The position numbers and the translations under genes are program-made. A DNA stretch of 28,308 nucleotides from a virus. Below the pieces are notes generated by a model, which made no database searches, was not told the origin of the DNA, and was given only the letters and a program-made list of their open reading frames with translations. Numbering within the stretch: the first letter of the stretch is position 1; every line of letters starts with the position of its first letter. Location of the stretch: IMG/VR virus record IMGVR_UViG_3300014838_000065, positions 1 to 28,308 of that record; one strand, 5' to 3'. Below are positions 1-6,794 of the stretch, piece after piece.

Positions 1-180
1 GCGGACCTCGGTGGCGCGTACCGCGGTGGCGCGTACCTCCGTGGCGCGGACCTCCGTGGCGCGGACCTCGGTGGCGCGGACCTCGGTGGCGCGTACCTCC
101 GTGGCGCGTACCTCGGTGGCGCGGACCTCGGTGGCGCGTACCTCGGTGGCGCGGACCTCCGTGGCGCGGACCTCGGTGAT
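1..180 (+). repeat. Tandem 15-bp repeat, 12 units, within the pentapeptide gene
   Basis: Twelve head-to-tail 15-base units lie in register with the codons. Units differ almost only at base 4 (GAC or TAC) and base 10 (CGT or GGT). One unit has CGC for CTC and the last ends GAT. Synonymous positions are nearly invariant, which suggests recent expansion or homogenisation. The array probably continues upstream of the window. Confidence 0.95.
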
Positions 181-405
181 CAATGGATCATCCAAGGCGG
201 TCATCGCAGCGACGGCTATCCGTTTTTTCTACAGCGCTTAAAGAACGACAAAGAGCCGATGATCAAAGCCGGTTGCCGGTACTTCACAATCGCACAAGCG
301 CAGGCTCATTGGGAAACGACGCGAAAGGGAGAAAAGCTTCTCGACGAAACACGCGCGATCGTTCGCGCCATGGTCTACATTATGAATATTCGGGGGCTGA
401 AATGA
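1..405 (+). CDS. Pentapeptide-repeat protein, C-terminal part (5' end outside window)
   Basis: The reading frame is open from base 1 and has no start in the window, so the gene begins upstream. The first 60 residues are twelve uninterrupted pentapeptides of the form A-(D/Y)-L-(G/R)-G, one of them with R in place of the central L. This is the pentapeptide-repeat signature of a right-handed beta-helix. A C-terminal domain of about 74 residues follows, running from QWIIQGGHRSDGYPFF to the final IRGLK; it contains a conserved-looking GCRYFTIAQAQAHW segment and ends in a likely helix. Known pentapeptide proteins include DNA mimics that inhibit gyrase, but most phage examples have no known function and none is assigned here. 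The stop overlaps the next gene's start in an ATGA. A different frame across the repeats gives an artefactual ARTSV repeat protein, which is a shadow. Confidence 0.85.
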   Translation, partial: ADLGGAYRGGAYLRGADLRGADLGGADLGGAYLRGAYLGGADLGGAYLGGADLRGADLGDQWIIQGGHRSDGYPFFLQRLKNDKEPMIKAGCRYFTIAQAQAHWETTRKGEKLLDETRAIVRAMVYIMNIRGLK

Positions 406-512
406 CCGGCCGCGACATCATCATCGATCGGGCGATTCTTATCTGCGAAGGGCTGGCCGCTCTTTGGGGATTCGCCGTCTGGATCATGTTCTGGGTCGGT
501 TTGCCCGCATGA
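402..512 (+). CDS. Small single-pass membrane protein (36 aa), unknown function
   Basis: The start lies in the ATGA that ends the pentapeptide gene, and the stop overlaps the next ATG in the same way, so the gene is coupled on both sides. The N-terminal half (MTGRDIIIDRAILICEG) is followed by a hydrophobic, tryptophan-rich segment (LAALWGFAVWIMFWVGLPA) that could span the membrane once. No family is recognised. Its place between coupled genes is the main evidence that it is real. Confidence 0.6.
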   Translation: MTGRDIIIDRAILICEGLAALWGFAVWIMFWVGLPA

Positions 513-937
513 CCCCGCGCCGCCCTCGTCTTTACGACCGGCCATATCTGGATTGGCTCAAGACCCGATATTGCGTGGCCTGCAGCCGTCCGGGGCCATG
601 TGATCCGGCTCATGTCCGAACCGCGTCGCGGACCCATGACAAGCCTGAAACGGGTGGCGGTCGGAAACCGGATGACAAATGGGCGGTGCCTCTATGCCGA
701 TCATGCCACGAAGCACAGCACGCTTTTGGTGACGAAAGTGAATGGTGGAGATTGGCCGGATTAAACCCGTTCCAATTGGCGGTCGACTACTATTCGCAGT
801 TCGGCGGCAAGGGTGGCAAGCCCAAGCCTCGCACGATAATCAAACCGCGGCTGCCGCCGAGCAAGCGACAGAAAATACCGCAGGGGAAAACATCATGGCC
901 AAGCCGACCCTTCGCCAGCAGTACGAGGAAGTCTTGA
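509..937 (+). CDS. HNH-type nuclease, DUF968/YbcO-like
   Basis: The 142-residue protein starts at the ATG overlapping the previous stop; an upstream in-frame ATG at 464 would run into the previous gene. It carries a metal-binding pattern of the DUF968/YbcO type: YCVACSRPGPCDPAHVRT near residues 20-36, then a glycine-rich stretch, then WAVPLCRSCHEAQHAFGDE near residues 60-77, followed by WWRLAGLNPF. The Cys pairs and the H...CHxxxH residues fit a beta-beta-alpha-metal (HNH/His-Me) nuclease. Lambdoid YbcO is a putative DNA structure-specific nuclease; a similar recombination or replication role fits the Bet gene downstream but is inference. The tail is basic and Pro/Lys-rich and overlaps the next start by 43 bases. 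Confidence 0.75.
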   Translation: MTPRRPRLYDRPYLDWLKTRYCVACSRPGPCDPAHVRTASRTHDKPETGGGRKPDDKWAVPLCRSCHEAQHAFGDESEWWRLAGLNPFQLAVDYYSQFGGKGGKPKPRTIIKPRLPPSKRQKIPQGKTSWPSRPFASSTRKS

Positions 938-1101
938 TCTTGCGGCTGCTGGTTCTAACCGAGATGCAGAGGATATTGGTAAATGCGCCATCAGATCATG
1001 GGATTGCTCGAGATTCGGCAGCGGCGCGGCCTGCAGGGTGTAACGGCGCGCGAGGCATGGTTGTTGAATGCTATCGAGATTCTGTTGAGATGCGAGCTTG
1101 A
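895..1101 (+). CDS. Small phage protein, 5' half of a probably frameshifted gene
   Basis: ATG at 895 has a good ribosome site (AGGGG, about eight bases upstream). The first 29 codons (MAKPTLRQQYEEVLILRLLV... to about 981) are G/C-rich at third positions and read as an amphipathic helical protein. After about 982 this frame loses third-position GC bias and becomes Ala/Arg/Gly-rich nonsense, while the overlapping +1 frame starting at 983 acquires the bias. The simplest reading is one small gene of about 83 aa (895-1147) broken by a single extra base in the AAA of GTAAATG. No family is named. Confidence 0.45.
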   Translation: MAKPTLRQQYEEVLILRLLVLTEMQRILVNAPSDHGIARDSAAARPAGCNGARGMVVECYRDSVEMRA

Positions 1102-1147
1102 GCGCCAGGAAAAGGAAAAACCAAATGGACCGTCCGCACTCAAATAA
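983..1147 (+). CDS. Small phage protein, 3' half of a probably frameshifted gene, or separate 54-aa gene
   Basis: The frame from ATG 983 encodes a 54-residue helical, charged protein (MRHQIMGLLEIRQRRGLQG... to EKPNGPSALK) with strong third-position GC bias. It is immediately preceded by an in-frame TAA, so it cannot extend upstream in its own frame. A weak ribosome site (GAGG at 969-972) could allow independent translation. It may be the out-of-frame C-terminal half of the gene starting at 895. The end overlaps the endonuclease gene that starts at 1125 by 23 bases. Confidence 0.5.
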   Translation: MRHQIMGLLEIRQRRGLQGVTAREAWLLNAIEILLRCELERQEKEKPNGPSALK

Positions 1148-1733
1148 AAAGGATCTGACGGGCCAGAGGTTCAGCCATCTTATGGTGATCGGGCGCGGTC
1201 GTGAGTCAAGCAAATATGGATGGCTTTGTCTGTGTGACTGCGGCCAGAAACGCATCTTAAAACCAATTCATCTGATTGAAGGCGTCGTCAAATCGTGCGG
1301 ATGCCGTCGGGCCGATTCAACCCGAGCGCAATTCACCACACACGGCGGCACAGGGACCAAAGAATATCGAGCGTGGCAATCCATGAAAAATAGGTGCTCT
1401 GGAAAATATCACAAAGGCAACAAAATTTATTATTTGGAGCGTGGCATAAAGGTTTGTCTTGAATGGGAAAATGACTTTGAATCGTTCCTTGCCCACATAG
1501 GCCCAGCGCCATCTTCCCGACATTCTGTTGATCGTTACCCGAATAATGATGGCAATTATGAACCGGAAAATGTGAGATGGGCAACTCGGGAGCAGCAGAT
1601 GGAAAACGCCCGGTTTCCCCGGCGCCCAAATATTCCCGTCGTCATGTTTCGCGGCAAAGAGATGCTTCTTCCTGAAGCTTATCGATCGAGCGGATCAACG
1701 CTGAAATATCCTGTCGTAAGAGATAGGGTTTAG
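1125..1733 (+). CDS. HNH/AP2-like homing endonuclease-type protein
   Basis: I place the start at ATG 1125, preceded by a purine-rich AGGAAAAGG; an in-frame TTG at 1098 is an alternative. The 202-aa protein opens with DLTGQRFSHLMVIGRG, then a compact zinc-finger-like unit (CLCDCG near residues 38-43, SCGCRR near 59-64). It then has YRAWQSMKNRC, a GIKVCLEWENDFESFLAHIG helix region, and the late HNH-type motif (VDRYPNNDGNYEPENVRWAT) around residues 135-155. This architecture is common in phage-borne homing-type endonucleases of the HNH/AP2 group, although the catalytic residues look degenerate. Bases 1360-1560 are clearly more AT-rich than flanking genes, consistent with separate acquisition. 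It probably nicks or cuts DNA; its target is unknown. Confidence 0.75.
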   Translation: MDRPHSNKKDLTGQRFSHLMVIGRGRESSKYGWLCLCDCGQKRILKPIHLIEGVVKSCGCRRADSTRAQFTTHGGTGTKEYRAWQSMKNRCSGKYHKGNKIYYLERGIKVCLEWENDFESFLAHIGPAPSSRHSVDRYPNNDGNYEPENVRWATREQQMENARFPRRPNIPVVMFRGKEMLLPEAYRSSGSTLKYPVVRDRV

Positions 1734-1786
1734 TTTGGATGGGATGTAGAAAGAGCGCTTTCCGAACCAAAAGCGAGGAGGTTTCA

Positions 1787-1993
1787 ATGAAGCCTGTAGC
1801 GAGCAGTAACATTTCTCACATCGGATACGCCGACGGCGCTCTGACCGTCCGGTTTCACTCGGGCAACGAGTACACCTATCACGGTGTCACGCCGCAGGAG
1901 CATGACGAGTTGATGGCGGCGGACAGCAAGGGCAAGCACCTGAACGAGCACATCAAGTCGAAGTACGACGGGAAGAAAAAGGACGCGAAATGA
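1787..1993 (+). CDS. KTSC domain protein
   Basis: The start at 1787 is fixed by GAGGAGG ending eight bases upstream; a longer in-frame start at 1739 lacks support. The 68-residue product matches the KTSC domain in order: MKPVASSNISHIGYA, a beta-strand pair LTVRFHSGNEYTYHGVTPQ, then the helix ending SKGKHLNEHIKSKY that holds the motif's K/H/K residues. KTSC proteins are small and often phage-encoded, sometimes fused to lysyl-tRNA-synthetase-like or nuclease partners; their biochemical role is not established. The basic tail (DGKKKDAK) overlaps the next gene by an ATGA. Confidence 0.85.
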   Translation: MKPVASSNISHIGYADGALTVRFHSGNEYTYHGVTPQEHDELMAADSKGKHLNEHIKSKYDGKKKDAK

Positions 1994-2994
1994 GCTACGC
2001 CTACTGGACCGATGCGATCGCCGGCAAAAAGCCCAAGGCCATTGTCGATCAATGCGAACTCGGTTTTTACCGCAAGTCGATCAGCGAGCGCAACGAAAAG
2101 GGCAATTCGCGCCGCATCGGATGGGAACCCGTCGCGGTATTCATGGATGGCGATGTGATGGTGGCGCGCGTCGGCAATCGGGAAGTCACGGACCAGGACA
2201 AACTTGCAGATTTATGGAGTTGGATAGCGAGCAATCCGATCAGCGAGGCCGAATATCGTAGGGTGGCCGAATCAGGCCTAGATTGGAGCGATGCCCACGA
2301 CCCATCGAAGAACAAGCCGCGCGAGGCCGCAGAACCGACGAAGAACGATTCTCTATCACCTGAGGAAATTCTGATTGCGCTGCTAGTCGATTCCACCGCT
2401 GGCGTATCGCAATACACCGCAGTCGATAGCGACACGATGGCAGGGCAGGCTTTAAGCCTCAAAAACGAGATCACCGATATCGCCGGCAAACTGGATAAGG
2501 TCCGCGAATCCTTGGTCCGACCGCACATCGACGCGCAGCGCGAGGTGAACGACAGGCTTAATCCGATCATCAAGGATGCCAAGGCGCAGGCTCAGGCGTT
2601 ATTGCGGGCTATTGGGGGATGGGAGTATACCAAGCGGGAGGCACAGCGAGCGGCCGAGGCAGCGCAGAGGCGCAAGGAGGAAGATGAACGCAAGGCTCGT
2701 GAATGGCACGACGCCACGCCCGCAGGCGCAGTACCAGAGCCATTGCCGCCATCCGGACCACCGATCAAATCCAACGCGCCGCCGCCATCGACCCAAGTTG
2801 CCGCGGCGGTCGGCCGCAAGGCAAGCGTGAAGGTCAAGCAGTTTGTCGTCTCGATTGATGAAGACAAGGCATTCGCTCAGTTCAAGGGAAATGCCGAATT
2901 GTCGGCCTTGCTCATATCGCTGGCGCAGAAGGCGATCGACGCCGGATTGCCGGTTCCTGGAGCGGTTACGGAAGAACGCTCCGTCGTTCGCTAA
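1990..2994 (+). CDS. Phage protein with central coiled coil, upstream of bet, unknown function
   Basis: A 334-residue protein coupled by ATGA to the KTSC gene. Residues 1-90 look globular with aromatic residues (MSYAYWTDAIAGKKPKAIV..., WEPVAVFMDGDVMVARVG). Residues about 120-235 form a long charged helical region rich in Lys/Glu/Ala (KLDKVRESLVRPHIDAQ, EYTKREAQRAAEAAQRRKEE), probably a coiled coil. A Pro-rich linker (about 245-265) leads to a C-terminal domain (KASVKVKQFVVSIDEDKAF...). Proteins of this kind are often found beside RecT/Bet genes in phages, which suggests a replication or recombination accessory role, but I do not recognise a named family. Confidence 0.75.
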   Translation: MSYAYWTDAIAGKKPKAIVDQCELGFYRKSISERNEKGNSRRIGWEPVAVFMDGDVMVARVGNREVTDQDKLADLWSWIASNPISEAEYRRVAESGLDWSDAHDPSKNKPREAAEPTKNDSLSPEEILIALLVDSTAGVSQYTAVDSDTMAGQALSLKNEITDIAGKLDKVRESLVRPHIDAQREVNDRLNPIIKDAKAQAQALLRAIGGWEYTKREAQRAAEAAQRRKEEDERKAREWHDATPAGAVPEPLPPSGPPIKSNAPPPSTQVAAAVGRKASVKVKQFVVSIDEDKAFAQFKGNAELSALLISLAQKAIDAGLPVPGAVTEERSVVR

Positions 2995-3009
2995 TTGTAA
3001 AACAATCCG

Positions 3010-3040
3010 TTGACATTTGAAATTGACGGGCCGATTATAG
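3010..3040 (+). promoter_or_regulatory. Candidate sigma-70-like promoter ahead of bet
   Basis: A perfect TTGACA at 3010-3015 is followed after 17-19 bases by an AT-rich GATTATAG element (3033-3040) in an otherwise GC-rich 67-base gap. This is the only real intergenic gap between 1787 and about 6590, so a promoter for the bet operon is reasonable. The -10 match is only partial. Confidence 0.4.
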
Positions 3041-3061
3041 GCCGAAATCAGAGGTGTTGGG

Positions 3062-3937
3062 ATGAACCAGATCATTGTAGCAGAGCAGCCGCGATCCGTC
3101 TTAGTGGATATGAGTCGGCGCTACGGAATGGAGCCCGCAGCATTTGAGGCTACCGTCCGGGCGACGTGTATGCGTCCCGACAAAAACGGTCGGATTCCAA
3201 GTCGAGAGGAATTTGCGGCATTTCTCTTGGTCGCCAAGGAATACGGACTCAACCCAATCACCAAGGAAATTTACGCGTTCACCGCGAAGGGCGGCGGAAT
3301 CGTTCCGATCGTCTCGGTTGATGGTTGGGTCAACCTCGTCAATTCGAACAAGCACTGCGACGGCTTTGAATTCGAAATGGAACATGATGAGGACGGGAAG
3401 CTGGTTTCCTGCACTTGCCGGATGTTCCGTAAGGATCGATCGCACGCGGTTACGGTGACCGAATATCTATCCGAGTGCGTGCGAAATACCGAGCCATGGG
3501 CGATGAAGCATCGGATGCTACGCCACAAGGCTATGATCCAGGCAGCTCGCTATGCGTTCGGTTTTGCCGGGATTTTCGACGAGGACGAGGGCCGCACGAT
3601 TGCCGAAGCTGTGGACGTAACGCCGCGCCCGCGTGTTCCGAGCCCGAGCGAGATGCCCGACGCCGCATTGATCGAGAACGTTTCGGATATTCCGATCAAG
3701 GCGGACGACCCGATCAGCACTGGCCCGCAGCGAGACGCCAGCGTTCCGAGCGTCGCTGAGGACTATGACGGGTTCGTCAGCTACATGGTGGAGCAGATCG
3801 GAAAGTCCGATGCCGCTGATAAGCTCGAGGCGCTGCTCAATCGCCCGACGATCCGAACTGAAATGGACGCGCTCTTGCCGCCGGACCGCGACGAACTGAT
3901 GGGCTTGCACGACAAGAAAATTAGGACGTTCGAATGA
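3062..3937 (+). CDS. bet: RecT/Bet-family single-strand annealing protein
   Basis: The 291-residue protein has the hallmarks of the lambda Red-beta/RecT family in its N-terminal 170 residues: an early helix (LVDMSRRYGMEPAAFEATVRATC), the block FAAFLLVAKEYGLNPITKEIYAF, the strand-turn GGIVPIVSVDGWVNLVN, and a downstream EPWAMKHRMLRHKAMIQAARYAFGFAGIFDEDEG region. Family members coat single-stranded DNA and anneal complementary strands during phage recombination and replication. The C-terminal third is Pro/Ser/Asp-rich and ends in a helical domain, fitting the variable partner-binding end of the family. ATG 3062 is preceded by GAGGTGTTGG. The end overlaps the next gene by ATGA. No partner 5'-3' exonuclease is visible in the window. 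Confidence 0.88.
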   Translation: MNQIIVAEQPRSVLVDMSRRYGMEPAAFEATVRATCMRPDKNGRIPSREEFAAFLLVAKEYGLNPITKEIYAFTAKGGGIVPIVSVDGWVNLVNSNKHCDGFEFEMEHDEDGKLVSCTCRMFRKDRSHAVTVTEYLSECVRNTEPWAMKHRMLRHKAMIQAARYAFGFAGIFDEDEGRTIAEAVDVTPRPRVPSPSEMPDAALIENVSDIPIKADDPISTGPQRDASVPSVAEDYDGFVSYMVEQIGKSDAADKLEALLNRPTIRTEMDALLPPDRDELMGLHDKKIRTFE

Positions 3938-4110
3938 TTGATCGGCAGAACGGAAAAATCCTCATTGAGTGCGATTCCTGCGATGAGGTTTTTGAAGGGG
4001 ATGAAGGTGAAGAATTCGCCGTTGTTTGGAATGCGGCCAAACGAGAAGGATGGCGCACCAAGAAAATTGGTGAGGAATGGGTGCATGGCTGCGGAAAGTG
4101 TCGCGTATGA
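3934..4110 (+). CDS. Small zinc-ribbon protein (58 aa)
   Basis: Coupled by ATGA at both ends, this acidic 58-residue protein carries two CxxC pairs, CDSC (C13, C16) and CGKC (C53, C56). Between them lies a compact region with VVWNAAKREGW. The pattern is that of a small zinc ribbon. The location between the annealing protein and a further phage gene suggests a role in nucleic-acid metabolism, but no specific function can be given. Confidence 0.7.
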   Translation: MIDRQNGKILIECDSCDEVFEGDEGEEFAVVWNAAKREGWRTKKIGEEWVHGCGKCRV

Positions 4111-4937
4111 CTGAGATCGCCATGCGCCGCGAAGGCAATCATCTGGTTCCGGTCGATCCGGTCAGCGCTGAGATGCTGGCCGAGATACCGACGACCAAGG
4201 ATGTTCTGGTGACGGTCAAAGTTCCCAGAAACCTAAGACAATTTAGATTGGTCTGGGCGCTGGCAGATATTATCGCCAAGTCTGTCGATTGGTTGACTGA
4301 CCGAGAATCTGCCATGGATTGGTTGAAAATAAAATCGCGCCACGTCCGGATGATCCAAGACCCATTGCGCGGCACGGTGGCGATTGTTCCGAAGTCGATT
4401 GCGTTCGCATCGCTGGATCAGACGGGTTTCGCGCGGCTTTTAAACCGCATGGTATATGTTACCGTAACGGAGATAATTCCGGGCCTCGAAGAGGGTGCGC
4501 TGCGGGCCGAACTAGAGGCCATTGCTGGCGTCGATACGAAGCCCGCCAGTGAGCCCGATCCCGCGAAGCCACCCAAAGCCACCCGCGCCAAGAAAAACGC
4601 ACAGGATCAAGTTTCTGCAGCGGGAGGAGGTGAGCAAACCGGACCGGTCGGAGCACCGCAGCCCAACACCGACGCTCCGACCGGGAACCGCGCCGCTCCG
4701 ACCAACGAGGCGGAATATATCGCCGCTTTTCGGTCTTGGCTGAAAAAGCAGGACAGCAGGTTTCCCACGTTCGACCACTTTAACGGCGAGGTCCATCGCC
4801 AGATGCGCCTTGATTTGAAGATATCTACGGCAGTTCGGAAAAATCTAGAACGAGAGATAGGAGAGTATTTTGACGAAAAAGATAAGAGAAGTCGTTCCAC
4901 GTCCGTATCGGAGAACGGATCGGCGGAAAGTGTTTGA
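4107..4937 (+). CDS. Phage protein, DUF1367-like N-terminus
   Basis: Start at ATG 4107 in the ATGA overlap gives 276 residues. The N-terminal part (GNHLVPVDPVSAEMLAEIP, KVPRNLRQFRLVWALADIIA) resembles DUF1367 phage proteins, in which a short 'LVP' strand is followed by a PRN-x-(R/F)H/Q segment. This assignment is by eye and tentative. A low-complexity Pro/Ala/Lys linker (about residues 145-195) joins a helical C-terminal domain (AEYIAAFRSWLKKQ... FNGEVHRQMRLDL). The last 23 codons overlap the start of the downstream HNH gene, and the Ser-rich tail may be an altered end produced by that insertion. Confidence 0.65.
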   Translation: MTEIAMRREGNHLVPVDPVSAEMLAEIPTTKDVLVTVKVPRNLRQFRLVWALADIIAKSVDWLTDRESAMDWLKIKSRHVRMIQDPLRGTVAIVPKSIAFASLDQTGFARLLNRMVYVTVTEIIPGLEEGALRAELEAIAGVDTKPASEPDPAKPPKATRAKKNAQDQVSAAGGGEQTGPVGAPQPNTDAPTGNRAAPTNEAEYIAAFRSWLKKQDSRFPTFDHFNGEVHRQMRLDLKISTAVRKNLEREIGEYFDEKDKRSRSTSVSENGSAESV

Positions 4938-5229
4938 GGATAATTTTATTCCGGAGCCAAATTCTGGCTGTTATCTTTGGCTTTTGCGATTTGATCCCAA
5001 GGGATATGGCAGGTTTTGGGATGGAGAAAAAACCGTAACGTCCCATAGATTTTCTTTCCAAAACAGCAAGGGGCCCATTCCCCCCGATAAATGGGTGCTG
5101 CATTCCTGCGACAACCCAGCGTGCGTAAACCCAGATCACTTGTACTTGGGAGATCACGCTAAAAATATGAAAGACATGGTTGAGCGAGGCCGATCTAGAT
5201 GTGGCGAGCGGAATTCGTGGCCAAATTAA
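4870..5229 (+). CDS. HNH_3-type endonuclease, N-terminal part, frameshifted
   Basis: The likely start is TTG 4870, preceded by a strong GGAGAG about four bases upstream and lying inside the end of the previous gene. The 119 residues contain a classic HNH_3 core: SGCYLWLLRFDPKGYGRFW, the SHRFSF block, WVLHSCDNPACVNPDHLYLGD with catalytic-type His and the N-P-x-H metal site, then NMKDMVERGRSRCGERNSW. Family members continue into a C-terminal helix-turn-helix after a GERNxxAKL-type junction. Here the frame ends at SWPN, and the expected AKLSE... sequence sits in another frame (5199-5387). The gene is AT-rich relative to neighbours and looks like an invading homing endonuclease that is now broken. 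Confidence 0.8.
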   Translation: MTKKIREVVPRPYRRTDRRKVFEDNFIPEPNSGCYLWLLRFDPKGYGRFWDGEKTVTSHRFSFQNSKGPIPPDKWVLHSCDNPACVNPDHLYLGDHAKNMKDMVERGRSRCGERNSWPN

Positions 5230-5387
5230 GTGAGATTCAGGTAAAGGAAATTATTGCATCTTCGGAATCTGCCCAGATCATATCTGATAAATACAACATC
5301 AGCATTACCCACGCCTATCGGTTGAAACAAGGCGGTTTAAGATGGAAATATTTGGAGGCGAAAGATGAAAAAAATACGCAAGCCTAA
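5199..5387 (+). CDS. Out-of-frame C-terminal HTH part of the HNH_3 endonuclease
   Basis: Beginning near 5220 this frame reads AKLSEIQVKEIIASSES, then AQIISDKYNISITHAYRLKQG and LRWKYL. That is the recognisable DNA-binding helix-turn-helix that normally ends HNH_3 homing endonucleases. The ATG at 5199 lies in the other frame's coding region, and its first eight codons are probably not functional. Restoring one G in the TGG at 5218-5220 would join the two frames as GERNSWAKLSE. Independent translation of a free HTH peptide is possible but unproven. The tail overlaps the next start. Confidence 0.5.
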   Translation: MWRAEFVAKLSEIQVKEIIASSESAQIISDKYNISITHAYRLKQGGLRWKYLEAKDEKNTQA

Positions 5388-5670
5388 AATTCCTCGCGGG
5401 GAGGATCCCCAAGTCACAATCAAGAATCAGGAGCGGTTAATCAGTTTTCTGGTTGATCGCTGCCAGCAATGGCAGAAGCGGATTGATTCCCTTCATAATA
5501 TGGACCAATCCATCCAAAAATCTCATGAGCTAGAGCGTGAGATATTTAATCGGACGGCTAGGGAATTGAACGACAAAACCAATGCCTATACTAGAATGTT
5601 AGGCTGGCAGGATTGCGCGAGGGAAATGCTAGAACTCCGCGCCGATACCATGGCGGCGTCGCTGCCATGA
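5365..5670 (+). CDS. Coiled-coil phage protein, unknown
   Basis: ATG 5365 follows GGAGGCGAAAG, a strong ribosome site. The 101-residue product is basic at the N-terminus (MKKIRKPKIPRGEDP) and then helical and charged (IKNQERLISFLVDRCQQWQKRIDSLH..., ELEREIFNRTARELND), consistent with a coiled coil. No family is recognised. It ends in an ATGA shared with the next gene. Confidence 0.65.
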   Translation: MKKIRKPKIPRGEDPQVTIKNQERLISFLVDRCQQWQKRIDSLHNMDQSIQKSHELEREIFNRTARELNDKTNAYTRMLGWQDCAREMLELRADTMAASLP

Positions 5671-5873
5671 TGGTCCGCAACGCAAATGATCGGGCGGAAA
5701 AGGTTTCCGGCCTGACCGAGCAATATAGGGCTGGCGAGATATCCGAGCCGGTATTCGTTGCGTCGCTGCATGCGCTGGTCGATGTCGATCAGATCAGGTT
5801 TGCCTTGGACATGAACCGCGCCGCCCATAAGGCGAGCGCCAATTACAGAAGGAGAATGCAAAATGCTGTTTGA
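5667..5873 (+). CDS. Small helical phage protein (68 aa), unknown
   Basis: I choose the ATG in the ATGA overlap at 5667 over the longer frame at 5613. The product is charged and helical (NDRAEKVSGLTEQYRAGEISEPVFVASLHAL...), with a bihelical look like many small phage accessory proteins. No named family. Its end overlaps the next start by eleven bases and supplies that gene's ribosome site (AGAAGGAG). Confidence 0.6.
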   Translation: MMVRNANDRAEKVSGLTEQYRAGEISEPVFVASLHALVDVDQIRFALDMNRAAHKASANYRRRMQNAV

Positions 5874-6177
5874 TCCAAAATGGGAAGTACGCGCGGATGT
5901 TTTTTCGATCGAATCTCTCGTTAGCTGGCTTGAGAAACAACCAGCTAATAAAGCATATTGCTACTATGACCATGATGGATGTCTCCTTCATAAATATTTC
6001 TCAGCAGTAGGATTAAATCCAGTTTGGATAGGCGGACTGACATTCCAGACAAAAGATTTTCCAAATGTTTATCAGCCAATTCCAGAATTCATGCAGGATA
6101 TCTCTGCAGAAGAGCCTCACACATTCGGAGGCGCACTGGCTCGCGCCCGCGAAGCCGATCAAAGGATTTCAAAATGA
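5863..6177 (+). CDS. Hypothetical phage protein (104 aa)
   Basis: ATG 5863 is preceded by AGAAGGAGAATGC. The protein is aromatic-rich and globular (FSIESLVSWLEKQPANKAYCYYDHDGCLLHKYF), with no membrane segment or recognised motif. Its base composition is more AT-rich than the surrounding genes, hinting at a different origin. The end is coupled by ATGA to the next gene. Confidence 0.6.
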   Translation: MLFDPKWEVRADVFSIESLVSWLEKQPANKAYCYYDHDGCLLHKYFSAVGLNPVWIGGLTFQTKDFPNVYQPIPEFMQDISAEEPHTFGGALARAREADQRISK

Positions 6178-6587
6178 ATGACACCGCACTTTCGGACCAA
6201 GTTAGCCAGATGGTGGCCGAAAATCAGCATCTTCGCGTAAAATCGGAAAACGACGACAAACGGCTGGCACTGATGGGCGATCAATACGATGAACTCGCCG
6301 CATCGGTGGATGGCCTGCGCGACAAGCACGAGCGGAAAATCCACGACATGCGGACCGAGCGGGACCAAGCCGTGCGCCAGTTCAAGACCATCGAGGCGTT
6401 GCTGCTGCAGTCGTCGGCGATTATCATGCAGGCGCTACGGGCTAGGCAGGGCGACGATACGCCAGCGACTATCCCCGCCAAACCGATGGCTGTATCCAGC
6501 CACCCGCTGTTGCCGCTGGCCAATACGGCGCAGTTCGACGATGAAATCGGTCAGATCGTGACGACGCTGCGGTCAGGAACTGGTTAA
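6174..6587 (+). CDS. Coiled-coil phage protein (137 aa), unknown
   Basis: Starting in the ATGA overlap at 6174, residues about 5-80 form a long heptad-like helix (QVSQMVAENQHLRVKSEND, LAASVDGLRDKHERKIHDM, RTERDQAVRQFKTIEALLL). A Pro/Ala-rich segment and a short C-terminal helix (FDDEIGQIVTTLRSG) follow. Coiled-coil proteins like this are frequent in phage early regions; function cannot be assigned. Confidence 0.65.
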   Translation: MNDTALSDQVSQMVAENQHLRVKSENDDKRLALMGDQYDELAASVDGLRDKHERKIHDMRTERDQAVRQFKTIEALLLQSSAIIMQALRARQGDDTPATIPAKPMAVSSHPLLPLANTAQFDDEIGQIVTTLRSGTG

Positions 6588-6589
6588 AC

Positions 6590-6781
6590 ATGATCAAGGT
6601 TTTTGCCGTCGCAGTTTTACTAACCGGCCCCGCGCAAGCCTATCCGGCTCAGTGCCAGCGCAACCATGGCCCTGTATATGCCTGCCACGTCTGCTACCGC
6701 GGCCATAATGCGATGACCCTGACCGAATACGAATGCTCGGCGAAGGAAGACCGCCGACAGAAATATCTCCCTTCAAACTAG
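6590..6781 (+). CDS. Small secreted cysteine-rich protein (63 aa)
   Basis: The N-terminus has a short basic start and a hydrophobic core ending in an AxA-type site (MIKVFAVAVLLTGPAQA), a likely Sec signal peptide of about 17 residues. The mature part has four cysteines (C23, C32, C35, C49) that could form disulfides in the periplasm. It sits two bases after the coiled-coil gene. No family recognised; an exported phage accessory role is inferred. Confidence 0.6.
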   Translation: MIKVFAVAVLLTGPAQAYPAQCQRNHGPVYACHVCYRGHNAMTLTEYECSAKEDRRQKYLPSN

Positions 6782-6794
6782 GAAAGAATTACCC

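Noticed and set aside
1-180. Possible CRISPR array
   Set aside because: Units are contiguous 15-mers in codon register without spacers.
11-241. A frame giving a tandem ARTSV-repeat protein
   Set aside because: It is a shadow of the pentapeptide repeat in frame 1, which continues into a sensible C-terminal domain.
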